Notes: a model not told the origin generated them from the sequence alone. 64,000 nucleotides of DNA from Acidobacteriota bacterium (GCA_003225055.1 QIAU01000135.1:1-64000), one strand, 5' to 3'; shown: positions 54,337-63,854, counted from the stretch's first letter. Numbers and translations are program-made.

Positions 54337-55077
54337 TCAACTCATATACCATCCGCCATTCACATTGATGGTCTGTCCCGTGATGTACCCATTTTGCGCC
54401 AGCAACACCACAAGCGACGCCACCTCCTCCACAGTCCCGAAACGTCCCACGGGGATAAGCCCGGGATTGGCCCGCGGATTCGCCGTGACCATCTCCGTCT
54501 CAATCAGAGCGGGCGCAATGGCGTTGACCGTGATTCCTTCTTTGGCCAACAATAACGCAAATGAGTGCGTCAAACCCAGCATGCCTGCCTTGGAAGCGGC
54601 ATAGTGCGGTCCGACGACTCCGCCCGTCTGCGCTGCGACCGATGACATATTGATAATCCGCCCCCACCCTTGCGTCCGCATACCCGGCAGCGCTGCTTGT
54701 GTGAGCAGGAAAGTGGCCTTCAAATTCGTATTGAGCGCCTCATCCCAGTCCTGCTCTGTGATCTGGTCAACGTTCCGAGACTGTGCGACCGCGGCGTTGT
54801 TCACGAGAATGCTCACCGTCCCAAGTTCCTTTTCAACTCGCGAAAGCATCTCCCGGATCTTGGCACTCTGAGAAACATCCGCCGGAATCGCCATCACGCG
54901 ACGTCCCAACTCGCGAATTGCGGAGCACACTGCCTCGGCCTGTTTCGACCGGGTCCGGTAATTCACTGCGACATCCGCTCCCGCTTTCGCCAATGCGATC
55001 GCCGCCGCCGCCCCGATTCCACGGCTACCTCCCGTGACCAGCGCAACTTTGCCGAGCAGATCGTGCATGGGTTTCAT
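54337..55077 (-). CDS. SDR-family oxidoreductase (FabG-like)
   Basis: The protein has 246 residues from the ATG at 55077. The Rossmann-fold SDR motifs are complete: cofactor motif ALVTGGSRGIGAAAAIALAK, ILVNNAAVAQ, catalytic Ser and Tyr-Lys in NMSSVAAQTGGVVGPHYAAS with KAGMLGLTHSFALLLAKEGI, and the C-terminal YITGQTINVNGGWYMS. It resembles 3-oxoacyl-ACP reductases, NADP(H)-dependent. No fatty-acid genes are nearby, so the substrate is unknown. It is divergent from gyrA. The longer frame to 55266 is unrelated. Confidence 0.92.
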   Translation of the reverse strand: MKPMHDLLGKVALVTGGSRGIGAAAAIALAKAGADVAVNYRTRSKQAEAVCSAIRELGRRVMAIPADVSQSAKIREMLSRVEKELGTVSILVNNAAVAQSRNVDQITEQDWDEALNTNLKATFLLTQAALPGMRTQGWGRIINMSSVAAQTGGVVGPHYAASKAGMLGLTHSFALLLAKEGITVNAIAPALIETEMVTANPRANPGLIPVGRFGTVEEVASLVVLLAQNGYITGQTINVNGGWYMS

Positions 55078-55143
55078 TATCCACCCGCAGCGCGCTTGCC
55101 CCTTCGTGAACGCCTTCCAATGTCCCCGAAACGTCGCTCCTCG

Positions 55144-55152
55144 TGCTATAAT
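55144..55152 (+). promoter_or_regulatory. extended -10 promoter upstream of gyrA
   Basis: TGCTATAAT is a perfect extended -10 element on the plus strand, about 172 bases before the gyrA ATG. No good -35 is present, as is common with extended -10 promoters. The leader between them contains AGCT-rich repeats. Confidence 0.5.
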
Positions 55153-55323
55153 ATCTGCAGCTCTCAGTGTGATTAAACTCCTGTAAATGCAAGTATTTAC
55201 GAAATTCCTGGCGGCCCCAAATTGGCCCGCACCTTCGCCTGAATCCGCCCCTGCATCCGCGCCCATCCGGGAAACTCCGTGGCGCTTTTTTCTGAGAGCT
55301 GAGAGCTAGGAGTCAGCAGCTAA

Positions 55324-57981
55324 ATGCCAGACGAACAAAATCCCCAGCTTCCCCTACCACCCGGCGACGGCGGCGGCCCCGGTGCCGCCAACATTCAGCC
55401 CATCAACATTGAAGAGGAGATGCGGCGTTCGTATCTCGACTATGCAATGTCAGTCATTATCGGCCGCGCCCTGCCCGACGTGCGCGACGGTCTCAAGCCC
55501 GTGCATCGCCGCATTCTCTATGCCATGCACGACATGGGCATCCTGCACAACCGTAAGCACGTGAAGTGCGCCAAGGTGGTCGGCGAATGTCTCGGCAAAT
55601 ACCATCCCCACGGCGATACCGCGCTCTACGACGCGCTGGTACGCATGGCGCAGGGGTTTTCCATGCGCTATCGGCTGGTCGATGGACAGGGGAATTTCGG
55701 ATCCGTAGACGGCGATCCGCCCGCAGCTTACCGATACACCGAGTGCCGCATGACGGCTATCTCGGAAGAGATGCTGACCGACATCGACAAAGACACCGTC
55801 GACTACGTTCCCAACTTCGATGAGACCACGATGGAGCCAGTCGTTCTCCCCACACGTGTTCCCAATCTCCTCATCAACGGCTCCAACGGCATCGCGGTGG
55901 GAATGGCGACCAACATCCCGCCGCACAACCTAACCGAAGTAGTGGACGCGACCATGACGCTGGTCAACAATCCGCAGGCCACGTTGGCCGACCTGCTCAA
56001 GTTCGTGCACGGCCCCGACTTCCCCACCTATGGAATCATCCATGGCAAGAGTGGAATTCGCCAGGCTTACGAAACCGGGCGTGGCCGCTTCGTGATGCGC
56101 GCCAAGGCCGCCATCGAGAACATCACGAAGGACCGCCAGGCGATCATCGTCACCGAAATTCCCTACCAGGTGAACAAGCGCTACCTGATCGAGCGTATTG
56201 CCGAGCTGGTTAACAACAAGCACATCGAAGACATCTCCGACATCCGCGACGAAAGCGACCGCGACGGCATGCGCATCGTGCTCGAACTCAAGCGCGGCGC
56301 CGAGCCCCAAATCATTCTCAACCAACTTTTCAAGCACACCCAGATGCAGGAAAGCTTCAGCATGATCTTCCTGGCCATTGTGCATGGCCAGCCCAAGGAG
56401 ATGGGCCTGAAGCAGGCGATTCAGCACTTCATCGACTACCGCGTCGAGGTCGTGCGCCGCCGCACCATCTTCCTCCTCACCAAAGCCAAAGACCGCGAGC
56501 ACATCCTCGAAGGCTACCAGATCGCGCTCGAGCACCTCGACAACGTGATCACCATCATCCGCGGCAGCGCCAACCGCAGCGACGCCCGCGACAACTTGGT
56601 TGCCTACTTCGCCGGCAGGAAGATCGACATCAACACGACGGGACGTGCTCCCAAGCTCGATCCCGAAAAGCCATTTACCAGCAAGCAGGCCGACGCCATC
56701 CTAGAACTCCAACTGCACCGCCTCACCAAACTCTCGATTGACGAGATCACCAACGAGTTGAAGCAGGTGCGCCAGAACATCGCCGAGTTCGAATCCATCC
56801 TCGCCTCGGAAAAGAAGCTGCGCGGCGTGATCGTGGAGGAACTCGGGGAGATCAAGAAGCAGTACGGCGACGCCCGCCGCACCGTGATCGAGGACGAAGC
56901 TGCCGAGATCAAGCTGGAAGACCTGATCGCCGACGAACAGGTTGCCGTGACGGTTAGCCACTCCGGCTACTTCAAGCGCACCGCGATTTCCACCTACCGC
57001 ATGCAGCGCCGCGGTGGAACCGGCCGCACCGGCATGAAGACGCGGGACGAGGATTTCGTTGAGCATCTGTTCATTGCTTCGACCCACGCCTACATCTTGA
57101 TCTTCACCAACACCGGCCGGGTTTACTGGCTGAAGGTGTACGAGATCCCGGATGTAGGAGCCGCTGGTAAGGGCAAGCACGTCGGCAACCTGGTCGCCCT
57201 GCAACCCGGCGAGAGCGTCCGCACCATGCTCGCCGTGCGCGATCTCGAGGAACAAGGCAAGTACATCTTTTTCGCCACCCGCAACGGCACGGTGAAGAAG
57301 ACTGAACTAAAGGACTTCTCCAACGTGATGTCGCGCGGCATCATCGCCATCGGCATCGACAAGGACGACGAACTGGTCGGTACCACCCTCACCGACGGCA
57401 ATCAGATCGTCTTCTTGGCTTCGCACGACGGCCAAGCCATCCGTTTTGACGAAAACGATGTGCGCTCTATGGGACGGCCAGCCTACGGTGTGCGCGGCAT
57501 GAATCTCGACAAAGGCGACTACATCGTCGGTATGGCTACGACCCCGAAGGACGCCAAGAAAGCCGAGGCCGATGCCAAGAAGGCTAAGGTGAAAGCCGGA
57601 GTTCCAGAAGCTACCGCCACCGATGAAACCATCCCGGTCAAGGGCTCGCTCATTCTGTCGGTCACGGAGAACGGCTTTGGCAAGCGTACGCCGGCAGACG
57701 AATATCGTCTCCAGGGACGCGGCGGCTCCGGTGTGATCAACGTTAAGACCACTGAGCGCAACGGCAAGGTCGTAGGCATCGCGCAGGTCACCGAGGATTC
57801 GGAAGTCATGCTGATCAGCCAATACGGCAAGATCATCCGCATGGACTCGAGCACGATTCGCGAATCGGGCCGCGCCGCCCAGGGTGTTCGCCTGCTGCAA
57901 CTGGAGCCCGGCGACCGCGTAGCCGCCGCCGTAGTCATTCCGCTGCAAGAAGAAGGCGGCAACGACTCGTTAATTCAGTAA
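55324..57981 (+). CDS. gyrA: DNA gyrase subunit A
   Basis: GyrA makes and rejoins the double-strand break. The 885-residue protein shows [20 protein letters not shown], the quinolone-determining region [17 protein letters not shown] (Thr at the position of E. coli Ser83, Asp at 87), the catalytic tyrosine in [11 protein letters not shown] and a C-terminal beta-pinwheel with the GyrA box QRRGGTG (usual QRRGGKG). The lysine/alanine-rich stretch [20 protein letters not shown] (about 740-770) is an insertion in the pinwheel. The ATG follows AGGAG. It stands alone, 13 kb from gyrB. Confidence 0.98.
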   Translation: MPDEQNPQLPLPPGDGGGPGAANIQPINIEEEMRRSYLDYAMSVIIGRALPDVRDGLKPVHRRILYAMHDMGILHNRKHVKCAKVVGECLGKYHPHGDTALYDALVRMAQGFSMRYRLVDGQGNFGSVDGDPPAAYRYTECRMTAISEEMLTDIDKDTVDYVPNFDETTMEPVVLPTRVPNLLINGSNGIAVGMATNIPPHNLTEVVDATMTLVNNPQATLADLLKFVHGPDFPTYGIIHGKSGIRQAYETGRGRFVMRAKAAIENITKDRQAIIVTEIPYQVNKRYLIERIAELVNNKHIEDISDIRDESDRDGMRIVLELKRGAEPQIILNQLFKHTQMQESFSMIFLAIVHGQPKEMGLKQAIQHFIDYRVEVVRRRTIFLLTKAKDREHILEGYQIALEHLDNVITIIRGSANRSDARDNLVAYFAGRKIDINTTGRAPKLDPEKPFTSKQADAILELQLHRLTKLSIDEITNELKQVRQNIAEFESILASEKKLRGVIVEELGEIKKQYGDARRTVIEDEAAEIKLEDLIADEQVAVTVSHSGYFKRTAISTYRMQRRGGTGRTGMKTRDEDFVEHLFIASTHAYILIFTNTGRVYWLKVYEIPDVGAAGKGKHVGNLVALQPGESVRTMLAVRDLEEQGKYIFFATRNGTVKKTELKDFSNVMSRGIIAIGIDKDDELVGTTLTDGNQIVFLASHDGQAIRFDENDVRSMGRPAYGVRGMNLDKGDYIVGMATTPKDAKKAEADAKKAKVKAGVPEATATDETIPVKGSLILSVTENGFGKRTPADEYRLQGRGGSGVINVKTTERNGKVVGIAQVTEDSEVMLISQYGKIIRMDSSTIRESGRAAQGVRLLQLEPGDRVAAAVVIPLQEEGGNDSLIQ

Positions 57982-58003
57982 CGCGTGCATTAAGGGAAGG
58001 ACT

Positions 58004-58138
58004 GTGTGGAGGCGGGTTTTCGGCGAATCTGTCAAACCTTTGCTGCTACAGCTGGACCGCCATCTTGACGCCGTGAGACACTACTTAGATGACTTACGAG
58101 CTGCGATTGCAGATAAAGATTTTCCGCCTCATGCTTAA
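58004..58138 (+). CDS. possible 44-residue protein after gyrA
   Basis: A GTG with GGGAAGGA five bases upstream opens a frame of 44 codons: VWRRVFGESVKPLLLQLDRH then LDAVRHYLDDLRAAIADKDF and PPHA. It looks like an amphipathic helical peptide. It starts 22 bases after gyrA and could be cotranscribed. Another overlapping frame (58089-58394) is open but less protein-like. No family is recognised. Confidence 0.3.
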   Translation: MWRRVFGESVKPLLLQLDRHLDAVRHYLDDLRAAIADKDFPPHA

Positions 58139-58838
58139 GCAAAATCGAAAGGAAGCACGCAAAATAGGCGCCTTGAGCCGCCAGATGCGTGAGCGGGCAA
58201 CAGCCCTGCGGCTAGCGACGCACGCCGAGACGGCTGAGCAGATAAAGTGTTTGCTGGCGGCCCAACCGATCGCGACCATATTTTATTTTAGCGAACCTTC
58301 CAGCTTGCTTTCTCCGGTTTGGACAATCGAGCAGTCCGGAACCTCGGAGACGGTCAAAAAGTACGAGAATGCCGCCGCAGCGGGCCGGAGCTGACTGACC
58401 AAGAAACATCTTGTCCTTCGATTTTGACTACCGCCTCCGAAGACGGGCCCAGTCATTACTCGGCGCACCTGCACAGGGAATGGAAATCCTCCTTTCGACG
58501 GGCTTCGCTTGCTTCACAAAAAAGGAGAATCGTCGCCGCCTTGGGTTACCGCTGCGGGTTTGTGGCCCTGGGTCTCTGACCTGGGCGGGTCAAAGACCCG
58601 CCTCCACACGAAGGGTTTGCCAGCCCTGAGAGTTCATGATCTTTTCGTTTTCTCGCACGGAGTGATGCTGAGAACAAGCAGCTTACGGGCCCGAAAAGTC
58701 GCTTAAACTTAAAGCAAGAAAGTCAAAAACTCTGATTCAAGCGAAGGACCTGCTATTCCTTCACCTCGCAAAACAATAACAATAGAGAGCGCGACCGGCC
58801 CCGCCCTTCATTCAACCGGGGGGGGTTGGTACCTAGTA
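58139..58838. other. intergenic stretch before the IS element
   Basis: About 700 bases without a convincing gene. It contains the palindrome GGCGGGTCAAAGACCCGCC (58584-58602), related to 10675-10694, and poly-G next to the IS end (58818-58826). A 101-codon frame at 58089-58394 has no RBS or family match. Confidence 0.45.
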
Positions 58839-58839
58839 T

Positions 58840-58865
58840 TTTGATTCCTAAATAACATAGCAATA
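58840..58865 (+). repeat. IS630 left terminal inverted repeat
   Basis: TTTGATTCCTAAATAACATA followed by GCAATA. It is the mirror of the right end with one mismatch. Confidence 0.88.
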
Positions 58866-58872
58866 TGATCGG

Positions 58873-60024
58873 TCATGGCGACGCGACCGACTCTGCTGCC
58901 AGCGTCTCCAGTTTGTATTTCCACTTGAAGACGGTTGGCTCTTCGTTCACTTCCTGCAAATACAACTCAATCCGAGCCCGCAGCTCCTGCTTCGAGTTCA
59001 CTCGGATGCCGCGCAGCAGGGTCCGTGCCAGTTTCCCAAAGAATGACTCCACCAGATTGAGCCACGACCCGTGCTTGGGAGTGAAAACGAACTCGAATCG
59101 ATTGGGTACACTCGCTAGGTAAGCTCGAGTCTCCCGGGAGATATGCGCCGAGTGATTGTCCAGCACTAGTCGAATGCGAGCGCCCGGGGGATAGTGCTGG
59201 TGGGTCAAGCTTAGAAACTCCACAAATTCTCGGCTGCGATGTCGGTCCCGTACCAAACCCAGCACCTCCCCGCTCAGCAGATCAATGCCGGCCAGCAGCG
59301 ACAAGGTGCCGTAGCGCTTGTATTCGTGATCCCGCCCGATGGTGGCGTGGCGGCTCGGGACTGGGGGCAAATCCGGAGCCGTGTTGCCGATGGCCTGAAT
59401 CCCAGGTTTCTCGTCATAGCTCAGCACCCCCACCACCTCCCCGGGAAGGCCCGTTTTTCGCCACACGGCTACATCCCGGTAAACATGTAAAACTTCAATC
59501 ATTTTGGCCTCGAACTCCGGGTCGCGGCGCTCCAGATAGTACTCGATTTTGTGCGGCCGAACCGGGTGCGCCGCCAGAATCTTCGATACCGTCCCTCGTC
59601 CCAGCTTCCCTAAGTTCCCGTGGCCGGCTTGCCGACAATGTTTCCGCACGTGTTGGGCCAGCAGCCGTGTCGTCCACAACTCCTGGGCATAGCCCAGCTC
59701 CTTGGGTTTCTGGCAAGCCAGGTTGACCACCCAGGCCTTATCTTCCTCGCTGAGGCGCGCCCGCCGACCTCGACCCGGCAAATCTTGCAAGGCCGCCCGT
59801 ACCCCCAATTGCAGGGCTTTGGAAATGCACCGTTCGACTTTGGGACGATTGGTGTCCAGAGCCGCAGCGATCGCCGAGACGGTCTCCCCCTGGGCATAGC
59901 GGAGAAGAATCTGAGCTCGTTGAACACGCGCCACCGACTCTGATCGGGACTGCGATAACTGGCGGAGCCAAGCCTCCTCTTCTTGGGCGAGGCTCAGTTG
60001 GGCCCGAGTGCTAACAAAGGGCAT
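58873..60024 (-). CDS. IS630-family DDE transposase
   Basis: The 383-residue protein (from the ATG at 60024) has an N-terminal HTH (VARVQRAQILLRYAQGETVS; IAAALDTNRPKVERCISKAL) and the linker DLPGRGRRARLSEEDKAWVV. The catalytic DDE set is LSYDEKPGIQA, IRLVLDNHSAHISRETR and VFTPKHGSWLNLVESFFGKL, of which the last contains the third acidic residue. All motifs are intact, so it may be active. A longer frame to 60084 enters the terminal repeat. Confidence 0.95.
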   Translation of the reverse strand: MPFVSTRAQLSLAQEEEAWLRQLSQSRSESVARVQRAQILLRYAQGETVSAIAAALDTNRPKVERCISKALQLGVRAALQDLPGRGRRARLSEEDKAWVVNLACQKPKELGYAQELWTTRLLAQHVRKHCRQAGHGNLGKLGRGTVSKILAAHPVRPHKIEYYLERRDPEFEAKMIEVLHVYRDVAVWRKTGLPGEVVGVLSYDEKPGIQAIGNTAPDLPPVPSRHATIGRDHEYKRYGTLSLLAGIDLLSGEVLGLVRDRHRSREFVEFLSLTHQHYPPGARIRLVLDNHSAHISRETRAYLASVPNRFEFVFTPKHGSWLNLVESFFGKLARTLLRGIRVNSKQELRARIELYLQEVNEEPTVFKWKYKLETLAAESVASP

Positions 60025-60076
60025 CGACAGTTCCCCCACAGGTGGGATGTCGATAAGCCTACACCACAATAAGTAG

Positions 60077-60102
60077 TATTGCAATGTTATTTAGGAATCA
60101 AA
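60077..60102 (-). repeat. IS630 right terminal inverted repeat
   Basis: TATTGCAATGTTATTTAGGA followed by ATCAAA. It is the reverse complement of the left end except at one base. Confidence 0.88.
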
Positions 60103-60110
60103 CTTACTAG

Positions 60111-60501
60111 ACCATGTTCCGAGTCGCGCAGGGACGGCACAGACCTCAGGAACCACTGCCCTTGACCCGTTCCGTCGGACAGCTGACTACCCTACCTAAT
60201 AGTTAGGCCGCAGCGCGGGGCGGGGCGAGTAGCTAAGTTACCTCGATGTTTTCATCGATCGCGAGAGCAAGCTCTTTAAAATCTTATATTTGGAACTTTC
60301 CCCCACCCAACTGATTGATTCTCCAAGTCCGCTCCGGGAAGGGGTCACAACGACCAGCCTCGTTGTTGGAGAACAGGAATTTTGCAACACGAGCACAGCT
60401 CCCCGAATCTGAAACCTCATAAGGGATTCACGGCCAAAGACTAGCCCTGCTCTTGCATCGAATGAAAGTTTCGACACTTTGGTGAGAAGGAGAACGAATT
60501 C
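60111..60501. other. intergenic with a dispersed repeat, no gene seen
   Basis: The segment CCATGTTCCGAGTCGCGCAG followed by GGACGGCACAGACC (60113-60146) resembles the 42640 and 53167 repeats, directly abutting the IS end. The rest, including the promoter of the YtxH gene, is featureless to inspection. The large minus-strand frame here is antisense to genes downstream and is rejected. Confidence 0.45.
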
Positions 60502-60861
60502 ATGAGAGGAAACACTCGGAACAATCTTCTTAAGGTATTGCTGGGCGCTGGGCTCTACATGCTGGACCCCATGCGCGAACGTTTTTCCGACCGTCTCGAC
60601 GACCTGAGCGAGCGCGCCCACGACACCTACGAAAGCGCTCTCGACCGTCTCCGCGGCCGCCGCACCAGCAGCTGGAACAGCGCCATGTGGGCACTGCTCG
60701 GCGTGGGCGTGGGCGTGGGCGTCGGCATGTTGCTTGCACCCGCTAGCGGCGAGGAAACCCGCAGCACGCTGTCGGACAAAGCGCAGGAGGTAGGCGGCAG
60801 AGTCCGCGGCCGCTTCAGCTCCGGCCCGAAGTCTCCGACCGGAACCTATGGTGGCGTATGA
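60502..60861 (+). CDS. YtxH domain-containing protein
   Basis: The 119-residue protein has a polar helical N-terminus (YMLDPMRERFSDRLDDLSER), one Gly/Val-rich membrane helix (WALLGVGVGVGVGMLLAPAS) and the YtxH motif GxLLAP.SGEETR, then a Gly-rich tail. YtxH proteins are small stress-linked membrane proteins, usually of unknown role. GAGAAGGAG lies in front of the ATG. Its stop overlaps the next start (ATGA), so translation is coupled. Confidence 0.85.
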   Translation: MRGNTRNNLLKVLLGAGLYMLDPMRERFSDRLDDLSERAHDTYESALDRLRGRRTSSWNSAMWALLGVGVGVGVGMLLAPASGEETRSTLSDKAQEVGGRVRGRFSSGPKSPTGTYGGV

Positions 60862-61265
60862 GATTTTTTCTGAACCTATTGCCACTGGGGGCGCTGTTAA
60901 CGAGCCTGCTTGCTTTTGCACAGCAGCCGCAACCGTCGCAACCGGTTGATCCGACGCAGCAGGCTCCGGCTACGCCGCCACAGCAGAGTACGCCACCCAC
61001 ATTTCCGCCGACGGCCAAGCAGCCGCCCGATGAAAGCCAGCCGAACTCGACGGAAACTTCGCAGGACACAAGTAGAACTTTCATGGGGACGATTATTCGC
61101 AACCGCGGTTCCTACCTGCTGCGTACAGGTGACAAGGAGTACAAGCTCGATGATCAATCAAAAGCCCAAAAATATGCCGGCAAGGACGTGAAGGTTCTCG
61201 GCAGACTGGATAAACAAAACAACGTTCTTCACGTGGTGAACATCGAGGTCCACCCCTCAATGTAA
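60858..61265 (+). CDS. small secreted protein, DUF5818-like
   Basis: The 135-residue protein has a signal peptide (RFFLNLLPLGALLTSLLAFA), a Gln/Pro-rich linker of about 50 residues (QPQPSQPVDPTQQAPATPPQ) and a small OB-like domain: FMGTIIRNRGSYLLRTGDKE then LDDQSKAQKYAGKDVKVLGR and LHVVNIEVH. The domain 'G.I....G.Y.L.....Y.LDD...A..Y.GK.V.V.G.LD....LHV..I' is widespread in Acidobacteriota and close to DUF5818. It overlaps the YtxH gene by four bases and ends just before a terminator. Confidence 0.75.
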   Translation: MRFFLNLLPLGALLTSLLAFAQQPQPSQPVDPTQQAPATPPQQSTPPTFPPTAKQPPDESQPNSTETSQDTSRTFMGTIIRNRGSYLLRTGDKEYKLDDQSKAQKYAGKDVKVLGRLDKQNNVLHVVNIEVHPSM

Positions 61266-61281
61266 AATTGAAACGGAAGGT

Positions 61282-61309
61282 ATAAAGGCGCGAGCAATCG
61301 CGCCTTTAT
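61282..61309 (+). terminator. intrinsic terminator of the YtxH operon
   Basis: ATAAAGGCGCGA and TCGCGCCTTTAT form a perfect 12-bp stem with a GCAA tetraloop, 16 bases after the stop. The trailing T run is short (TTTATCCTT on the 3' side), so it may also work on the opposite strand. Confidence 0.75.
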
Positions 61310-61541
61310 CCTTAAAGCGATGGACCGAGTTGGGCACATCCGTCAGGCCAGCAAACAGCCGATGACGACGCGACCAAGACTAGTGGTATACGAAAGCTAG
61401 CAGGCTGGCGAACAGTTTGCGGAAGGTTTCCATCGGTCCTCCTCCCCGGCGTACTTGCCTTGAACAACGAGACGATCGGATAGGGGGCCGGTCGAAATCC
61501 AGAGATACGGCTGGAGAGTGTTGGCCGGTACAGGCGGTGAG

Positions 61542-61843
61542 GTGAAAGACTTTCGCGAACTCTTTCCGCACCAGCAGTTCTATGGGTTGACGACACAGAT
61601 GCGACGCGCGGCACTTCGATCGCTGCCAACTTGGCGGAAGGTTGCGGAAGAATGGGAGACGCGGAGCGGAGCCGATTCTGTGCGATAGCTTTGAGCTCTG
61701 CCAGCGAACCGCAATACTTCCTGTTGCTGGCGGGAGACTTGCAACTTCTCCAAACTAGCGGTTACGACCGACGGGCAGAGAAGACCACGGAAGTCAAGCG
61801 CCGGCTCACCGGTTTCCCGCAGAAGCTGAAAGCTGCCGGCTGA
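61542..61843 (+). pseudogene. four-helix-bundle (S23/IVP-type) protein, truncated and frameshifted
   Basis: A GTG at 61542 begins VKDFREL, then jumps over the usual first helix (WQKAH...VY..T) to FPHQQFYGLTTQMRRAA. In another frame follows MAEGCGRMGDAERSRFCAIA, LSSASEPQYFLLLAGDLQLL and KTTEVKRRLTGFPQKLKA, the rest of the family (usual pattern 'NIAEG.GR....E..RFL..A.GS..E...L...A'). So the gene has a deletion of about 25 codons and a frameshift. The family (PF05635) is often inserted in or near 23S rRNA genes. Confidence 0.75.
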
Positions 61844-62027
61844 GCGCTGAAAGCACTGCAATCAAAATCCCAAATATCTTTGGCTATGTTTAGGTTCAGG
61901 CAACAGGCGCGGCCCTATTCCCGGGATGAATTCGGTATGAGCTTGCGTCGCCATAGGCTCTCCTGAAGAAGGCTATGGGACGGCCTCGCCGCTGCCTGTG
62001 ACTTAGTCACGGCCAGTTTGGCGGTAG

Positions 62028-62047
62028 AGACGCGGCTTGCCGCGTCT
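62028..62047. terminator. hairpin at the end of the NTF2-like gene
   Basis: AGACGCGGCTTGCCGCGTCT is an 8-bp stem with a 4-base loop, 13 bases after the stop on the minus strand. No T tract follows on either side, so termination is uncertain. Confidence 0.35.
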
Positions 62048-62060
62048 TCTTCGGCGGGCA

Positions 62061-62555
62061 CTACTGCATGGGCGCGGACACGTGCTCATGCACGATCAGC
62101 CATTTGCCACCTTGCTTCTGGAACACCGCAGTCCACCGGAACGTGGACAATTCCCGCTTGCCATTGTTTTTCTCCATGTCGGACCTTATGGTGGCCGCTG
62201 CCCAGCTGTACTCACCTGCGGGATGGATCTCGGCATCATCATTCACGGTAAATTTGGCGCCTTTGTAGTCGGCAAGCTCTTTGGCTACCCCGGTCTCGTA
62301 CTCTTCCCAACCGTTGTACTTGAGGGGTGCGATGTCGAAGAACATATGCTTGCCTTTGGCGTAAAACTGCGCTTGTTTGGTCGCATCAAGCGCATCCCAA
62401 CCATCCCAGATCTTCTGGAGATAGGCCTTGTCGATACCAGCCGCACGGCTCGACTTGTTTGCGGCGGACTTCTTGGTCTGGCTGAGACCGATTCCGCTGA
62501 GCGCAAGCACGCAGACCAGGACTGCCCAAAGGCGCGCCTGATGATTACTTTGCAT
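62061..62555 (-). CDS. secreted NTF2-like (SnoaL/DUF4440) protein
   Basis: From the ATG at 62555 the protein has 164 residues: signal peptide (ARLWAVLVCVLALSGIGLSQ), then an NTF2 fold with YLQKIWDGWDALDATKQAQF, HMFFDIAPLKYNGWEEYETG, FTVNDDAEIHPAGEYSWAAA and a closing WTAVFQKQGGKWLIVHEHVS. The family includes ketosteroid isomerase-like enzymes and simple binding folds; no catalytic site can be assigned. GGAGGGA precedes the ATG closely. It lies upstream of rplU, divergently. Confidence 0.85.
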   Translation of the reverse strand: MQSNHQARLWAVLVCVLALSGIGLSQTKKSAANKSSRAAGIDKAYLQKIWDGWDALDATKQAQFYAKGKHMFFDIAPLKYNGWEEYETGVAKELADYKGAKFTVNDDAEIHPAGEYSWAAATIRSDMEKNNGKRELSTFRWTAVFQKQGGKWLIVHEHVSAPMQ

Positions 62556-62875
62556 AGTTCCCTCCGAATTTGGCGGAGCATTGTCGCACAAAATACCCAC
62601 CACCGAGCCACGAAGGCAGTGTAGGAGAAGGCACTTGAGGAGAAGACGTTTGCTTCCACTTTCTCCCGCGTGCCTTCGTGGTCTTGTGGTTTGACCATCT
62701 TCCGCAGCGCACGCTAGAATGATTGAGTTTGCCTGTACCTGCGGCTCCGTTCTGGAGCCCGCCCGCGTCCGCAGCTAAATCAGCGCCGAGGCGGTAACAC
62801 AGCAAGCGCCAAGAAATCACCAGGTTGCCCGCGAGCGCCTGTTTGCGCCGGGTTTAGGGTTCAGGAGGAATGCGT
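62556..62875. other. divergent intergenic region before rplU
   Basis: This 320-base gap should hold the rplU promoter and the promoter of the NTF2-like gene. I see no structured L21 leader hairpin and no other gene. The frames present are short antisense ones. Confidence 0.4.
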
Positions 62876-63352
62876 ATGTACGCGGTGATCCGCGCTGGCG
62901 GTAAACAGTATCGAGTGGCCCCTGGAGATGTGATCCGGGTGGAGAAGCTGGGCACTGCTGCCGACGCCAAGGTTCAGTTTAGCGATGTGCTTGCAGTCGC
63001 AGCCGGTGAAGGCGAGATCGCCAAGCCGCAGTCGGAAGCGCTCGTAACCGGGCAGGTGGTCGAGGAAGGCCGCGCCGACAAGATTCTCGTCTTCCACTAC
63101 AAACGCAAAAAGCAGTACAAGAAGCTGCGGGGGCATCGGCAGCCGTTTACCGCGGTGCGCATCACCGAAATTGCTTACGACGGCCATAGATTCACTGCGC
63201 CGGATCAGCCGAAGAAGGAAGTAAAGCCGAAGAAAGCTGCCCCACCGGCTGAAGCCGAGACGAAAGTCGAGGCTAAAGCTCCGGCTCCGGCTAGGAAGGC
63301 CGCCAAGAAGAAGGCCGTGGCAAAGAAGGCCGCTCTGAAAAAGAAGAAATGA
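62876..63352 (+). CDS. rplU: 50S ribosomal protein L21 with C-terminal extension
   Basis: The first ~103 residues are L21: MYAVIRAGGKQYRVAPGDVI, ILVFHYKRKKQYKKLRGHRQ and PFTAVRITEI. About 55 further residues form an Ala/Lys/Pro-rich tail (KKEVKPKKAAPPAEAETKVE through AKKKAVAKKAALKKKK). The ATG at 62876 is chosen because AGGAGG lies seven bases upstream; the ATG at 62870 is too close. L21 binds 23S rRNA and may use the tail for extra RNA contacts. rpmA follows after about 230 bases. Confidence 0.95.
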   Translation: MYAVIRAGGKQYRVAPGDVIRVEKLGTAADAKVQFSDVLAVAAGEGEIAKPQSEALVTGQVVEEGRADKILVFHYKRKKQYKKLRGHRQPFTAVRITEIAYDGHRFTAPDQPKKEVKPKKAAPPAEAETKVEAKAPAPARKAAKKKAVAKKAALKKKK

Positions 63353-63584
63353 TCCGGCTCGGACAAGTCGAAATGCAAATTCTTCGACTTCGGCGATCAT
63401 TCGCAAGCGAATGACGTGCGTCGCTCAGGGTTCGTGATTTTTTTGGATTTAAGCCATTTTTCCCGGTACCTAAGCGGCCTGTTTCCAGCGTCACCCTGTG
63501 CGAGAAGAGAAAACGAAAAGGTCACAGACTCGCAGGAATGGACCAGTTGTTCTTAACTGAGAACTAGGAACTGAGAACTAAATC

Positions 63585-63854
63585 ATGGCACACAAAAAAG
63601 GATTAGGCAGTTCGCGAAATGGGCGCGACTCCAATGCGCAGCGCCTTGGATTCAAGGCCTTTGGCGGTCAACTTGTGCCCGGAGGAACGATCATTGTTCG
63701 CCAGCGTGGCACGCGCGTCAAACCCGGCCTGAATGTCGGCCGCGGCAAAGATGACACCCTGTTTGCCAAAATCAGCGGCCGCATCAAGTTCCTGGATAAG
63801 GGCTCGATGGGCAAGTTTGTGATGATTGAGCCGGTGGAACTCGCGAAGAGCTAG
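63585..63854 (+). CDS. rpmA: 50S ribosomal protein L27
   Basis: The 89-residue protein is L27: [40 protein letters not shown] and [20 protein letters not shown]. The N-terminus reaches the peptidyl-transferase centre. There is no N-terminal cleavable extension of the Firmicutes kind. The upstream AGGAACTGAGAACTAAATC includes the AGCT/GAGAACT-type repeat rather than a clean RBS. obgE, its usual next neighbour, may lie beyond the window. Confidence 0.97.
   Translation: MAHKKGLGSSRNGRDSNAQRLGFKAFGGQLVPGGTIIVRQRGTRVKPGLNVGRGKDDTLFAKISGRIKFLDKGSMGKFVMIEPVELAKS

Larger units (their letters stand above)
58839..60104 (-). mobile_element. IS630-family insertion sequence, apparently intact
   Basis: The element is about 1.27 kb with one transposase gene. 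The 26-bp terminal repeats (58840-58865 and 60077-60102) differ at one base. The flanking bases are CTAGTA on the left and TACTAG on the right, so the TA target duplication lies in a CTAGTACTAG palindrome. TA target use is the rule for this family. Only one copy is in the window. Confidence 0.9.

Noticed and set aside
58089-58394. 101-codon frame between gyrA and the IS element
   Set aside because: No RBS or family resemblance, and it overlaps a smaller frame with a better RBS; left unannotated as a gene.
60238-60921. 227-codon minus-strand frame opposite the YtxH gene
   Set aside because: Antisense to YtxH and the following gene, which have RBS, coupling and known domains.
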